A stretch of DNA of 64,000 bases, from the NCBI GenBank assembly GCA_964641665.1, contig CAZXKO010000038.1, forward strand, positions 62,001-126,000, in the 5' to 3' direction. Below, one piece after another: positions 8,202 to 16,976 of the stretch (the first letter of the stretch is position 1; each line of letters starts with the position of its first letter). Below the pieces are notes generated by a model. It did no database searches, was not told the origin of the DNA, and saw only the letters and a program-made list of their open reading frames with translations. A program made the translations under genes and the position numbers. The DNA is from Gp1-AA133 sp964641665 (GTDB taxonomy: Bacteria > Acidobacteriota > Terriglobia > Terriglobales > Acidobacteriaceae).

Positions 8202-9878
8202 TCATTGCTCTCCGGCGGGAGCGCTATTGCCCCACATCGCGCTGTTACCCCACATGGCGCTTCCTGCCCAGATGGTCCCAAAGCCGTCTGACGTGCTGTT
8301 CCCCCACATCGCGCTGTTTCCCCACATGGCACTGTTGCCCCACATGGCCGAGTTGGAGGTGACAAACTGTGAGGACCCCCACACCGCGGAATTGCCCCAC
8401 ATGGCGGAGTTCCCCCAGATCGCCGAAGGATCGGACGTAAGATAGGTATTGCCCGATTTCGGATCGTAGGTAGCGCTGAGAGACTTGGCGCTGCCGCTGG
8501 CCACGTCGGTGCTCGCGAGCGCGGCCTCAACATCCACATAGCCTGCGCCCACCGTGAAGATGTCGTACTGATCGGTGTAAGTGATTCCGGTGGTGGGATC
8601 GGTGGTGCTGCTGGACTCCGGTAGGGATTTCCAGGCCGTCTTCATCAGGCGCGCTTTTACCTGGTCAGGTGTCAGGTTCGGGCTGTTCTGCAAGAGGTCT
8701 GCAACCACACCGCTGACCACTCCCGCGGCCATGCTGGTCCCGCTTAGCGTGAAGTAGTTGGTAGAAGGCGCGCTGCTTCCAGCGGCCATGTAGTAGCTGT
8801 AGGGAACGCGATTCCCCGGGTACTCGTCGTAAAGCGTGCCCGCCTCCTCCAGCGACACCAATAGGTTGCCGGGAGCGACTAAATCGGGCTTTACGACGTG
8901 ATCGATCGCGCTGGGCCCCTTCGAACTGTAGCTCGCAATCAGGTCATCGTTGCGGGTGGGCGTTCCCATCGGCTTCATCGCGCCTACGGTGATCACGTAG
9001 GGATCGTTGCCCGGCGAGGTGATGGTTGCGTACCCATTCGTTCCCTGGTAGCGTCCGTTATTTCCTGCGGCCACCACCACCACGATGCCACTTCTCCAGG
9101 CAGCTTCCACCGCTTGGCAGACCGGATCGAGCGTGTAGCTCTCATATACTGGCCGCCCGAGTGACAAGTTGATGACGCGAATGTTGAACAGCGGTTTCAA
9201 AAGGATGGCTGTATTGATGGCCGCGATGACAGCACTATCGGTCCCGGCTCCATTCTGATCGAGCACTCGCAGATTGACGAGGTTTGCGCCTGGCGCAATG
9301 CCTTTAAACGTGCGCGTATAAGGGCGCCCCGTGGAACTCGCGCCGTTGCCTGCAATCAAGCCGGCGATGTGCGTGCCATGCCCATATTGATCGGTGGCGC
9401 TGCCATTTCCCGGGACAAAGCTCTGGTTCCACACGACCCGCGAGCCGCCGAACAGGCCGCCTTTCAGATCAGGATGATTGATGACACCGCTGTCGATCAG
9501 TGCAACCCCCACCCCGGCACCCGTGTAGCCCGATTGCCACGCCGCAAACGCATTCACCGCCGGGGCCGCATTGCTCAGGCTCGGCTTGAAGGGGCGGTCC
9601 AGACTGATGTACTTCACATTCGCCTGGTTGGACAGTGTCAGGATGTTCGCGATCGGTAAATTCGCGACCACTCCGTTGACCAGCGGCAGACCGTTCAGGA
9701 TCGAGCCGGCCAGGCCCAGGAGGAACTGCAGGTCGAGCAGGCTGGGTGGCTGATTGTATTGCACCACCACAGTCGCGGAAGACGTGCTCACGTTCTTCAG
9801 ATCCGGCGATACCTTCGTATCGTTGGCGTAAGCCAACGTTACTGCGGCGAGCACGAAGACAACGAGAAGCTTTCTCAT
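8202..9878 (-). CDS. S8 subtilisin-like serine protease with C-terminal WGNS repeats
   Basis: A secreted 558-residue subtilase. A signal peptide (residues 1-18, LLVVFVLAAVTLAYA) is followed by an I9-like propeptide (about 20-100). The catalytic triad is Asp129 (VALIDSG), His167 (YGHGTH) and Ser382 (SGTSMAAG); the oxyanion-hole region is AAGNNG at 270-275. After a short linker, the last 75 residues hold nine tryptophan units of the form A-M-W-G-N-S or close variants, ending PAGEQ. No sorting or TAT signal is seen. The ATG is the first of the frame. It lies just downstream of a decayed tyrosine kinase but is itself intact. Likely matures outside the cell; the repeats may anchor or oligomerise it, which is inference. 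Confidence 0.94.
   Translation of the reverse strand: MRKLLVVFVLAAVTLAYANDTKVSPDLKNVSTSSATVVVQYNQPPSLLDLQFLLGLAGSILNGLPLVNGVVANLPIANILTLSNQANVKYISLDRPFKPSLSNAAPAVNAFAAWQSGYTGAGVGVALIDSGVINHPDLKGGLFGGSRVVWNQSFVPGNGSATDQYGHGTHIAGLIAGNGASSTGRPYTRTFKGIAPGANLVNLRVLDQNGAGTDSAVIAAINTAILLKPLFNIRVINLSLGRPVYESYTLDPVCQAVEAAWRSGIVVVVAAGNNGRYQGTNGYATITSPGNDPYVITVGAMKPMGTPTRNDDLIASYSSKGPSAIDHVVKPDLVAPGNLLVSLEEAGTLYDEYPGNRVPYSYYMAAGSSAPSTNYFTLSGTSMAAGVVSGVVADLLQNSPNLTPDQVKARLMKTAWKSLPESSSTTDPTTGITYTDQYDIFTVGAGYVDVEAALASTDVASGSAKSLSATYDPKSGNTYLTSDPSAIWGNSAMWGNSAVWGSSQFVTSNSAMWGNSAMWGNSAMWGNSTSDGFGTIWAGSAMWGNSAMWGNSAPAGEQ
8220..8423 (-). repeat. in-gene repeats encoding AMWGNS hexapeptides
   Basis: Nine Trp-centred units in the subtilase tail: IWGNS, MWGNS, VWGSS, then (after QFVTSNSA) three MWGNS, then IWAGS and two more MWGNS. 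The DNA is also repetitive (plus-strand GCCCCACATGGC and near copies), so copy number could change by recombination or slippage. Confidence 0.9.
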
Positions 9879-10037
9879 TCCAACTCCCCCTCCAGAGGGG
9901 CTGACTGATGGCAGTCAGCAGCGGGGGAGCGGCACGAGGCACAGAAGCACCGCACGTTCCGATGTAAATATCCTTTCCAGCCAATCAGTTAGACAAGATG
10001 GCCCAGTTCTCGCAGGACACCTCGTCCGAGCAGACCG

Positions 10038-10081
10038 CGGGATGGCGGACATCCCGTCCGCCCTTGATCGTCGAAGGGCGG
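10038..10081 (+). promoter_or_regulatory. two adjacent hairpins in the leader of the c-di-GMP enzyme gene
   Basis: CGGGATG-GCGGA-CATCCCG (10038-10056, 7 pairs, 5-base loop) is followed one base later by CCGCCCTT-N8-AAGGGCGG (10058-10081, 8 pairs). They end 40 bases before the ATG at 10122, which has no clear ribosome site. They could act in the mRNA leader or as operators. Not matched to a known riboswitch class. Confidence 0.45.
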
Positions 10082-10121
10082 GTGCGAACCGTCGGCATGG
10101 AATGAGCTCGCCCGTAACTCT

Positions 10122-12671
10122 ATGAATCCTCGACTACGCACGATGGTAACCGTTCAGGTCCGTTTTGGGCGGACATCGTGGCTGCCTTTCGGCAACAATC
10201 TTCAGGAAATGCCTCGCGCAACGACACATCCCCCTGGCGCCAAAGCCTTTATCGCCAGTATGGCGATTGTGGCCACGGCCTGTTTCGTGGTTGCGCTGAT
10301 CCAGTGGCAGACCACCGACCCCACCAAGTTCTTGTGCTACCTGGCGGTGGCCTTGCTGGCGTCGTCGTTGAAGATCAAGCTTCCCGGCATCACCGGGACG
10401 ATGTCGGTGAACTTCCTCTTCATCTTGCTGGGGATCCTGGAACTTGGCTTTGCTGAGACCATGCTCATTGGGTTCGCGGCAGTCCTGGTCCAGTGCTACT
10501 GGAAGCCATCGAAACCCAACGAGCCGATCTACGTCCTGTTCAACCTTTCGCAGTTGCTGGTAGGCACCGCGGTCGCTTACGGCGTTTACCACTTTGTTGC
10601 CGCTCGGCTTCTGCACGGTCCGGGCCCCCTGGCCTTGCTGCTGGCGGCGATCGCTTATTTCGTATTCAACACTCTAGCTATCTCGGTCATCATTCGCCTC
10701 ACCGAGGGCAAGCCGATCTTCAAAGTATGGTCGGAATGTTATTTCTGGTCGTTTCCGTACTACCTGGTGGGCGCGGCGATTGTGGGGCTCGTGAGCTTCC
10801 TGAATCGCCACATCGGATGGCAGTCGTCGCTTCTCGTCCTGCCCCCGGTGTACCTGATGTACCGTTCATACCGGCTCTACTTGGGCAAACTCGAAGATGA
10901 AAAGCGACACGCCGAGCAGGTTTCCACGCTCCACCTGCGCACCATCGAGGCTCTCGCGCTCGCCATCGAAGCCAAGGACCACACCACGCATGAGCACCTG
11001 CAACGAGTGCGGGTCTATGCCATGGAGCTCGCCAAGGATCTTGGCCTGAACGAAGACGAAACCGAGGCCCTGCGCGCGGCTTCCGTTTTGCACGACATCG
11101 GCAAACTGGCGGTGCCGGAGCACATCGTTTCGAAACCCGGCAAGCTCACGCCGGAAGAGTTCGAGAAGATGAAAATCCATCCCATTATCGGGGCGGAGAT
11201 TCTAGAGCAGGTCGAGTTCCCCTACCCCGTGGTTCCGATCGTGCACTCGCATCACGAAAAGTGGGATGGCAGCGGTTATCCGGATGGCCTGAAGGGCGAG
11301 GCGATTCCGATTGGCGCCCGCATTCTGGCGGCAGTGGATTGTCTGGATGCCCTGGCTTCCGATCGGCAATACCGGCGAGCCTTACCACTCGATGAGGCGA
11401 TGGCTCGGGTCGCTGCCGACGCTGGCAAGAGCTTTGATCCGCGGGTGGTCGAGATTTTGCATCGCCGCTACGTGGAACTGGAGAAACTCGCCCATGCGGA
11501 GCCTACCCAGCCGCTGGCAAAGCTATCGAAAGACATTAAGGTCGAGCGTGGACTGGCCCCGGCGGCCGGGTTCGCGGAAGCTCCAGTGTCCGCTGTGCCA
11601 CCTACAGAGCGGGGCCGCGATTACCTCGCCTCTATCGCCGCCGCTCGTCAAGAGGTGCAGGGGCTGTTCGAACTCAGCCACGAGCTGGGTACGTCACTGA
11701 GCCTAGACGACACGCTATCGATGTTGTCCGTGCGTTTGAAGCGGCTGGTTCCCTACGACTCCATGGCCGTCTACCTGGTGAAGGACGATGTTCTCACCCC
11801 GGAGTTTGTGAGTGGTGACAACTTCCGCCTGTTCTCTTCGCTGAGCATTCCGATGGGGCAAGGATTGTCAGGCTGGGTGGCGCAGAACAACAAGCCCATC
11901 CTGAATGGCAACCCGTCGGTTGAGCCGGGCTACCTGAACGACCCGGAGAAATACAGCACACTTCGCTCCGCTCTCGCGGTTCCACTGGCCGGAGCGTCAA
12001 ACGTGGTTGTTGCAGTGCTCGCGCTGTACAGAGGCCAACCCGACGCGTTCACCAAGGATCATCTGCGGATCTTGCTGGCGATTGCCTCGAAGCTGGGCTT
12101 TACGGTGGAGAACGCACTGAAATACCAGGTGGCTGAAGACTCAGCCACTACGGATTTCCTGACCGAAATGCCCAACGGGCGCTCGCTGTTTGTGCACTTG
12201 GATGGTGAGATCGCCCGGTGTCAGCGTTCGCACGATCCGCTGGCCGTGTTCGTCGCCGACCTGGATGGCTTCAAGCAGGTGAACGACCGTTTGGGCCACC
12301 TGCAGGGCAACAAGCTCCTGCAGATGTTCGCCACCTTCCTTAAAGACTCTTGCCGCGAATACGACTACGCCGCCCGCATGGGCGGAGACGAGTTTGTTGT
12401 GGTCGCTCCCGGACTTCAGAAGGAAGCAGCTGCGGAGATGGTGGACCGGCTCGAATCGATCGTTGCCCACATCGGTAAGACCGTTTGCAGTGATGACACT
12501 TTATCGGTCAGCGTAGGACAGGCGTTCTATCCCGCCGACGGAAGCAACGCCGAAGAACTGTTGGCAGCGGCGGACCGCCGCATGTACGGCATAAAGAAGG
12601 CACACCATTCCCGCAGCACAGAGCGTGCTGCCGCTGCAGGCCTGGCGCGCGCCGGAAAGGCCGGGGCCTGA
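10122..12671 (+). CDS. membrane HD-GYP / GAF / GGDEF c-di-GMP enzyme
   Basis: An 849-residue protein that should both break down and make the second messenger c-di-GMP. Residues about 40-250 form a membrane-embedded sensor with seven or eight hydrophobic segments. An HD-GYP phosphodiesterase domain follows (HDIGK near 324; HHEKWDGSGYP near 380). A GAF-like sensor spans about 500-650. The C-terminal diguanylate cyclase has an intact GGDEF at about 754-758, with the product-inhibition I-site RxxD (R-E-Y-D) five residues before it. Both catalytic signatures are complete, so neither domain looks degenerate. Starts at 10122, 10143 and 10209 are possible; none has a convincing ribosome site. Two PilZ proteins nearby (16,608 and 28,362) are possible effectors. 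Confidence 0.93.
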   Translation: MNPRLRTMVTVQVRFGRTSWLPFGNNLQEMPRATTHPPGAKAFIASMAIVATACFVVALIQWQTTDPTKFLCYLAVALLASSLKIKLPGITGTMSVNFLFILLGILELGFAETMLIGFAAVLVQCYWKPSKPNEPIYVLFNLSQLLVGTAVAYGVYHFVAARLLHGPGPLALLLAAIAYFVFNTLAISVIIRLTEGKPIFKVWSECYFWSFPYYLVGAAIVGLVSFLNRHIGWQSSLLVLPPVYLMYRSYRLYLGKLEDEKRHAEQVSTLHLRTIEALALAIEAKDHTTHEHLQRVRVYAMELAKDLGLNEDETEALRAASVLHDIGKLAVPEHIVSKPGKLTPEEFEKMKIHPIIGAEILEQVEFPYPVVPIVHSHHEKWDGSGYPDGLKGEAIPIGARILAAVDCLDALASDRQYRRALPLDEAMARVAADAGKSFDPRVVEILHRRYVELEKLAHAEPTQPLAKLSKDIKVERGLAPAAGFAEAPVSAVPPTERGRDYLASIAAARQEVQGLFELSHELGTSLSLDDTLSMLSVRLKRLVPYDSMAVYLVKDDVLTPEFVSGDNFRLFSSLSIPMGQGLSGWVAQNNKPILNGNPSVEPGYLNDPEKYSTLRSALAVPLAGASNVVVAVLALYRGQPDAFTKDHLRILLAIASKLGFTVENALKYQVAEDSATTDFLTEMPNGRSLFVHLDGEIARCQRSHDPLAVFVADLDGFKQVNDRLGHLQGNKLLQMFATFLKDSCREYDYAARMGGDEFVVVAPGLQKEAAAEMVDRLESIVAHIGKTVCSDDTLSVSVGQAFYPADGSNAEELLAAADRRMYGIKKAHHSRSTERAAAAGLARAGKAGA

Positions 12672-12715
12672 GTTTCTACACCGATGGCCGCGAAGCGTTC
12701 ATAGTTTCCGCACCC

Positions 12716-14017
12716 TCAAAGGGAGCTAAGAAACGCCAGAATCGCCTCCTGATCACTCCCCGACAGCTTTTCAAAGTGACGGGCTGCATCTTCGGCTTCT
12801 CCACCGTGACGCACCACCGCGTCGCGCAGCGTCGTTGATTCGCCGTCATGCATCATGCGGTTCCGGAACCGTTCGCCCCACAACGGTGCGGTACGTACCT
12901 TGTGGGCCGCGGTCTGGAAGTCTTCGGGCACGAAGTTCTTCCATTTCGTCTGGTACATGTTTTTGCCGTAGTGTTCGATCATGGGCACTGCGATTCCGTC
13001 GCCTGTCCCCACATCGTGCAGCAGGAAATCTGAAAACGGATAGAACGTTTTTCCTCCCAATGCATCTGGAACAGTGAATTTGCCGCCGTTGATCTTGGTT
13101 CCCGCGGCCGCGGTCGTCAGGGCGCGCACGTGGCACGTCGCGCAGCCGATCTTGTCGAACAGCGCTGAGCCCTTCTTGGCCGCCGCGGTCTGCGCTTGTT
13201 GCGCGTCGGGAGCGGGTGCTTTCGAGGCCCGGATGAAGCGGGCGAAGTGGTCGAGATCGTCCAACCCGTCGGTGTCGGGCACATCATTCGGCTCGGAGAC
13301 CGTGTTGCACAGCTTGGTGACTTCATCGGGGAAGAGCCGCGTGGTGATCCCCATCTCGTTGAGATAGGCATCTCCCGAAAACGACAGCAGGCTGGCGTGC
13401 TGATCTTTCCACCCGAACCGGCCCACTCCGGTCTCTCCTGGAGCTTCGACGATAGGGACGTACAGTATTTGCCCGCAGACCTTGTGGTGTTTCTCCTTGC
13501 ACTGTTTTCGAGCCAGTTCCACGAGAGTCTGATCAGCCACCGCTTCAACAAAGCCGTCCCCTAACAATCCCAGGGAACTCCGCGTAGTGCGGATCTTCTC
13601 CGAGTCGGGCACGTGTTCCTGAATTTCGGTGTTCGGGAACGCGCCGCTGGGACAGATGGACCGATCATTCACCAGAGTGCGGCCCGAGATGGTCTCGGTT
13701 CCATGAGCGATAGGAATGTCGGGATTCTGGAAGCGGTGATCCGGACCCAGATGCCCCACCCGCAACTCCGCCACCTGGCTTGTGCCTCCCGACGTCGGAT
13801 TCTGATGGCACTCGCGGCAGGACTGTGCGTTGTAGAGCGGGCCCAGGCCGTCGCTGACCTGCTCGATCTCGTCGAACTTGCCCTGGTCGGCCTGGTGGGT
13901 GGCGTCGTCCACCATCCCGTTGCTTTTGTTGTCGAATCCTGTGGGGACGTCGGAATTCGGTTGCCCGGCGGAAACTAAGGCGAGAGCCAGAAGTGCCACA
14001 GCCAGCGAGAGCTTCAT
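12716..14017 (-). CDS. di-heme oxidoreductase (DHOR family), periplasmic
   Basis: A 433-residue c-type cytochrome of the di-heme oxidoredictase family, related to the MauG/cytochrome c peroxidase group. The signal peptide is MKLSLAVALLALALVSAG. Two heme-binding motifs are seen: CRECH near residue 75 and CATCH near 310. The C-terminal motif R-T-A-P-L-W-G, then M-H-D-G-E-S, is typical of this family. The start at 14017 is chosen because AGGGAGGG lies upstream and a signal peptide follows directly; the frame is open to 14227 but that extension is not signal-like. An inverted repeat (14049-14062) sits 32 bases upstream. The substrate is unknown. The gene stands alone, convergent with the c-di-GMP enzyme gene. 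Confidence 0.88.
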   Translation of the reverse strand: MKLSLAVALLALALVSAGQPNSDVPTGFDNKSNGMVDDATHQADQGKFDEIEQVSDGLGPLYNAQSCRECHQNPTSGGTSQVAELRVGHLGPDHRFQNPDIPIAHGTETISGRTLVNDRSICPSGAFPNTEIQEHVPDSEKIRTTRSSLGLLGDGFVEAVADQTLVELARKQCKEKHHKVCGQILYVPIVEAPGETGVGRFGWKDQHASLLSFSGDAYLNEMGITTRLFPDEVTKLCNTVSEPNDVPDTDGLDDLDHFARFIRASKAPAPDAQQAQTAAAKKGSALFDKIGCATCHVRALTTAAAGTKINGGKFTVPDALGGKTFYPFSDFLLHDVGTGDGIAVPMIEHYGKNMYQTKWKNFVPEDFQTAAHKVRTAPLWGERFRNRMMHDGESTTLRDAVVRHGGEAEDAARHFEKLSGSDQEAILAFLSSL

Positions 14018-14048
14018 GCATTCCCTCCCTTTGTGGCGAAGTGCGCAT

Positions 14049-14062
14049 ATGGTAAATACCAT
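14049..14062. promoter_or_regulatory. inverted repeat ATGGTA-N2-TACCAT upstream of the di-heme oxidoreductase
   Basis: A perfect 6+6 dyad, 32 bases before the ATG at 14017; a possible operator. A second short dyad, CCGCGG-N7-CCGCGG (14295-14313), precedes pseB. The rest of the 14,018-14,348 gap shows nothing firm. Confidence 0.35.
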
Positions 14063-14348
14063 CTGCTCGACCTGCACACAAGTACGAGTAAGGACAATCC
14101 CTGCGCGGTGGCGGGTGGGTCTTGTGACACGAACGCTACTAGGACTGGCTGGACGCCGACCTAGGGCGGCGGGCAGCATCTGAGGCACAGACGAGTGGGC
14201 ACATGAGGTCTCCGATATACTAAACACGATCGTCTCGGGCCTGCGCCGAACTTACCCAAGATCAGTTTTTCCTATCGAGACAAGCCAAGAAAAACCGCGG
14301 TCCAGGTCCGCGGGTTGACGTCGTTAAATTTCCGCGAGGCTCACGTTG

Positions 14349-15350
14349 ATGAATTGGACGGAACAAGTGGTACTGGTAACAGGCGGAACGGGCTCATTCG
14401 GCAAGAAGTTTGTCGAGATCATGTTGCGGGAGTATCGCCCCAAGAAACTGGTTATCTTCAGTCGGGACGAACTCAAACAACATGACATGCGAGCGTCGGG
14501 CTTTGATCACGCCAGCCTGCGTTACTTCATTGGAGACGTGCGTGACCCGGGCCGGATGGAGCGGGCCTTGGCTGGGGTCACAGTGGTTGTCCACGCCGCG
14601 GCTCTGAAGCAGGTTCCCGCCTGCGAATACAACCCGTTTGAGGCGATCCAGACCAACATCATTGGCGGCCGCAACGTCATTGACGCGGCCATCAACCAGG
14701 GAGTGCGCCGAATCCTCGCGTTGAGCACCGACAAGGCGGTCAACCCCATCAACCTGTACGGCGCCACCAAGCTATGCGCCGAGAAGATGTTCGTGCAGGC
14801 CAACGCCTATGCAGGAGCGAAGGAGTCGCGCTTCAGCTGCGCGCGCTATGGCAACGTGGTCGGCAGCCGGGGCAGTGTGATCCCCGTGTTCTTGGAACAG
14901 CGCAAGCGCGGCAAGATCACCATCACCGACCCGCGCATGACCCGCTTCTGGATCACCCTCGACCGCGGCGTGAAGTTTGTAATTCGCTGCCTGGAAGAAA
15001 TGCATGGCGGCGAGATTTTTGTCCCCAAGATCCCCAGCATGCGCATGACCGATTTGGCGGAAACGATTGCACCCGGTTGCGAGATCGAGACCATCGGCAT
15101 TCGGCCCGGAGAGAAGCTACACGAAGTTCTGGTCTCCGAAGACGAGGCGCGCAACAGCGTGGAAGTTGAGGGTATGTTCGTGATCCAGCCCTCACATCCG
15201 TGGTGGAAGGCGGGAAACTGGGTCAACGGCCGGGCGCTGCCCGAGGGCTTTCGGTACGCGAGCGACACCAACGCCAGTTGGCTCACGAGCGAGGAGTTGC
15301 AGGAGTTGATCGCGCCTGGAGAATCGCTCAAGTCGACTGTGCCCGCATAG
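14349..15350 (+). CDS. pseB: UDP-N-acetylglucosamine 4,6-dehydratase (inverting), PseB-type
   Basis: A 333-residue cytoplasmic short-chain dehydrogenase-fold enzyme. It converts UDP-GlcNAc to UDP-2-acetamido-2,6-dideoxy-L-arabino-hexos-4-ulose, the first step towards pseudaminic acid and related 4-amino-6-deoxy sugars. The NAD(P) motif is VTGGTGSFGKKF near residue 10. STDKAVNPINLYGATK near 125-140 holds the Asp-Lys and Tyr-Lys catalytic residues of PseB/FlaA1. The typical C-terminal IRPGEKLHEVLVSEDEA follows. ATG 14349 is preferred over the TTG three bases upstream; GAGG lies about 9 bases before it. The partner aminotransferase starts 22 bases after the stop, so the two are an operon. Later pseudaminic acid genes (pseH, pseG, pseI, pseF) are not in the window. 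Confidence 0.92.
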   Translation: MNWTEQVVLVTGGTGSFGKKFVEIMLREYRPKKLVIFSRDELKQHDMRASGFDHASLRYFIGDVRDPGRMERALAGVTVVVHAAALKQVPACEYNPFEAIQTNIIGGRNVIDAAINQGVRRILALSTDKAVNPINLYGATKLCAEKMFVQANAYAGAKESRFSCARYGNVVGSRGSVIPVFLEQRKRGKITITDPRMTRFWITLDRGVKFVIRCLEEMHGGEIFVPKIPSMRMTDLAETIAPGCEIETIGIRPGEKLHEVLVSEDEARNSVEVEGMFVIQPSHPWWKAGNWVNGRALPEGFRYASDTNASWLTSEELQELIAPGESLKSTVPA

Positions 15351-15372
15351 TCTCGCCCTGCTTCAGTCCAAC

Positions 15373-16605
15373 ATGCGTCACATCTCTTCCAGCCCCGAAG
15401 TGCTCGCGATCGACGGGGGAACCCCTGTCCGCAAGACGCTGCTGCCCTACGGCCACCAGTCGATCGGAGAAGATGACATTCAGGCAGTCGTCGAGACGTT
15501 GCGCTCTGACTGGCTGACGACCGGCCCCAAGGTCGCTGAGTTCGAGGAAGCATTTGCTGCCCGAGTGGGCGCGAAGCACGCCGTAGCGTTCAGTTCGGGA
15601 ACCGCGGCGCTGCATGGCGCAGCGTTTGCCGCCGGCCTGAAGGGTGAGGACGAAGCCATCACTTCCCCTCTGACATTTGCCGCCACGGCGAATTGCCTGC
15701 TGTACCAGGGAGCGCGTCCGGTCTTCGCCGATGTTTGCCCGGACACCTTGAATCTTGATCCGGAACGAATCACGGAGCACATTACGCCGAACACCCGTGC
15801 GATTCTTCCGGTCGACTACGCGGGACATCCTGCCGATCTGGATTCGATCCTCGCCCTCGCCGAGAGCCGCGGGTTAACGGTGATTGAAGATGCCTGTCAC
15901 GCGCTTGGCTCGGAGTATCGCGAACGTCGCGTGGGCAGCATCGCGCACTTGACCGTCTTTAGCTTTCATCCGGTCAAACACCTCACCACCGGCGAGGGCG
16001 GGATGGTGACGACCGCCAGCGCAGCCCACGCGGAGGCGCTGCGCCGCTTCCGCAATCACGGGATTTCGAGCGATGCCCTGCGGCGGCAAACCGCTGGTCA
16101 GTGGCACTACGAGATGGTCCTGCTGGGCTACAACTACCGGCTCACTGACGTAGCATGTGCGCTTGGTCTCTCGCAGCTGAAGAAACTGGAAGCGAATCTC
16201 GCCCGCCGACGCCAGATTGCCGCGCGCTACACCGCGGCCTTTCGGGAGGTTCCCGGAGTGATTCCTCCCAGCGTCCGCGAGGACGTGAATCCAGCATGGC
16301 ATCTCTACCCGGTGCGGTTTGACCTTGACCAACTCAAGACGGACCGCGGCCAGATCTTCCGGGCATTACGCGCAGAAAATATCGGCATCAACGTTCACTA
16401 TATTCCGGTCCATCTCCATCCCTACTATCGGGACCAGTTTGGCTACCAAGGGGGAGAGTATCCCCTGGCCGAGAGCGCGTACGAGCGCCTCATCAGCCTG
16501 CCCATGTTTCATGGGATGAGCGACCAGGATATGCAGGACGTGATTCACGCCGTGGCGAAGGTAACAACCGCGTTCGCGGAGGGGATCGGGCGCAGGCACA
16601 ACTGA
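15373..16605 (+). CDS. pseC: PLP-dependent UDP-4-keto-6-deoxy-sugar aminotransferase, PseC-type
   Basis: A 410-residue DegT/DnrJ/EryC1 aminotransferase. With PseB it should form UDP-4-amino-4,6-dideoxy-N-acetyl-beta-L-altrosamine. The PLP-binding lysine is in FSFHPVKHLTTGEGG near residue 200; AFSSGTAALHGA near 75 and EDACHALGS near 175 are the other cofactor-contact motifs. Residues GYNYRLTDVACALGLSQL near 255 and NVHYIPVHLHPYY near 340 are typical PseC sequence. The product may feed a glycan built by the locus at 49-60 kb rather than pseudaminic acid, because the rest of that pathway is absent here. Confidence 0.92.
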   Translation: MRHISSSPEVLAIDGGTPVRKTLLPYGHQSIGEDDIQAVVETLRSDWLTTGPKVAEFEEAFAARVGAKHAVAFSSGTAALHGAAFAAGLKGEDEAITSPLTFAATANCLLYQGARPVFADVCPDTLNLDPERITEHITPNTRAILPVDYAGHPADLDSILALAESRGLTVIEDACHALGSEYRERRVGSIAHLTVFSFHPVKHLTTGEGGMVTTASAAHAEALRRFRNHGISSDALRRQTAGQWHYEMVLLGYNYRLTDVACALGLSQLKKLEANLARRRQIAARYTAAFREVPGVIPPSVREDVNPAWHLYPVRFDLDQLKTDRGQIFRALRAENIGINVHYIPVHLHPYYRDQFGYQGGEYPLAESAYERLISLPMFHGMSDQDMQDVIHAVAKVTTAFAEGIGRRHN

Positions 16606-16607
16606 CC

Positions 16608-16976
16608 CTATTTTCCCCTAACCCACTGCAGAGTGCTGGCCGATTCCGGGTTGGATCGTAGGAATTCGTACTCTTCAATCACGGCAGCTACTCCGATCCG
16701 TGAAGACGGCAACGGAGTTTCCACCCGAATCACCCGTGCTACGAAGCGAACACGTACAGAGTCGGTGAGAGTTACGTGCGGCGGAAAGGTCATGGTTACT
16801 TCGACGCGGGATCCGGCCGCCACGGTGCGGTCCAGGTAGAAGAACACTCCACGCGCACTCACGTTTTGGGTTTCGGTGTGGAACTCGCCAGCGGGGTCGC
16901 CGGCCAGCCGGATAGAGGCCGGCAATCGCATGTCGAAGCGTCGCATGGCACGTCGATCCGAAGGTACTTGCAGCAT
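16608..16976 (-). CDS. PilZ-domain protein
   Basis: A small (about 122 residues) cytoplasmic protein consisting of one PilZ domain, a c-di-GMP receptor fold. The N-terminal arginine motif is R-R-A-M-R-R-F and the second motif T-Q-N-V-S-A-R-G-V-F-F (D/NxSxxG type) follows about 30 residues later. Both arms needed for c-di-GMP binding are therefore present. The start is uncertain: ATG 16976 has GGAAAGAG upstream and starts just before the domain, while ATG 17000 and TTG 17090 would add an unconserved tail. It is convergent with pseC, with two bases between the stops. Role unknown; probably senses c-di-GMP made or degraded by enzymes such as the one at 10,122. Confidence 0.8.
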   Translation of the reverse strand: MLQVPSDRRAMRRFDMRLPASIRLAGDPAGEFHTETQNVSARGVFFYLDRTVAAGSRVEVTMTFPPHVTLTDSVRVRFVARVIRVETPLPSSRIGVAAVIEEYEFLRSNPESASTLQWVRGK

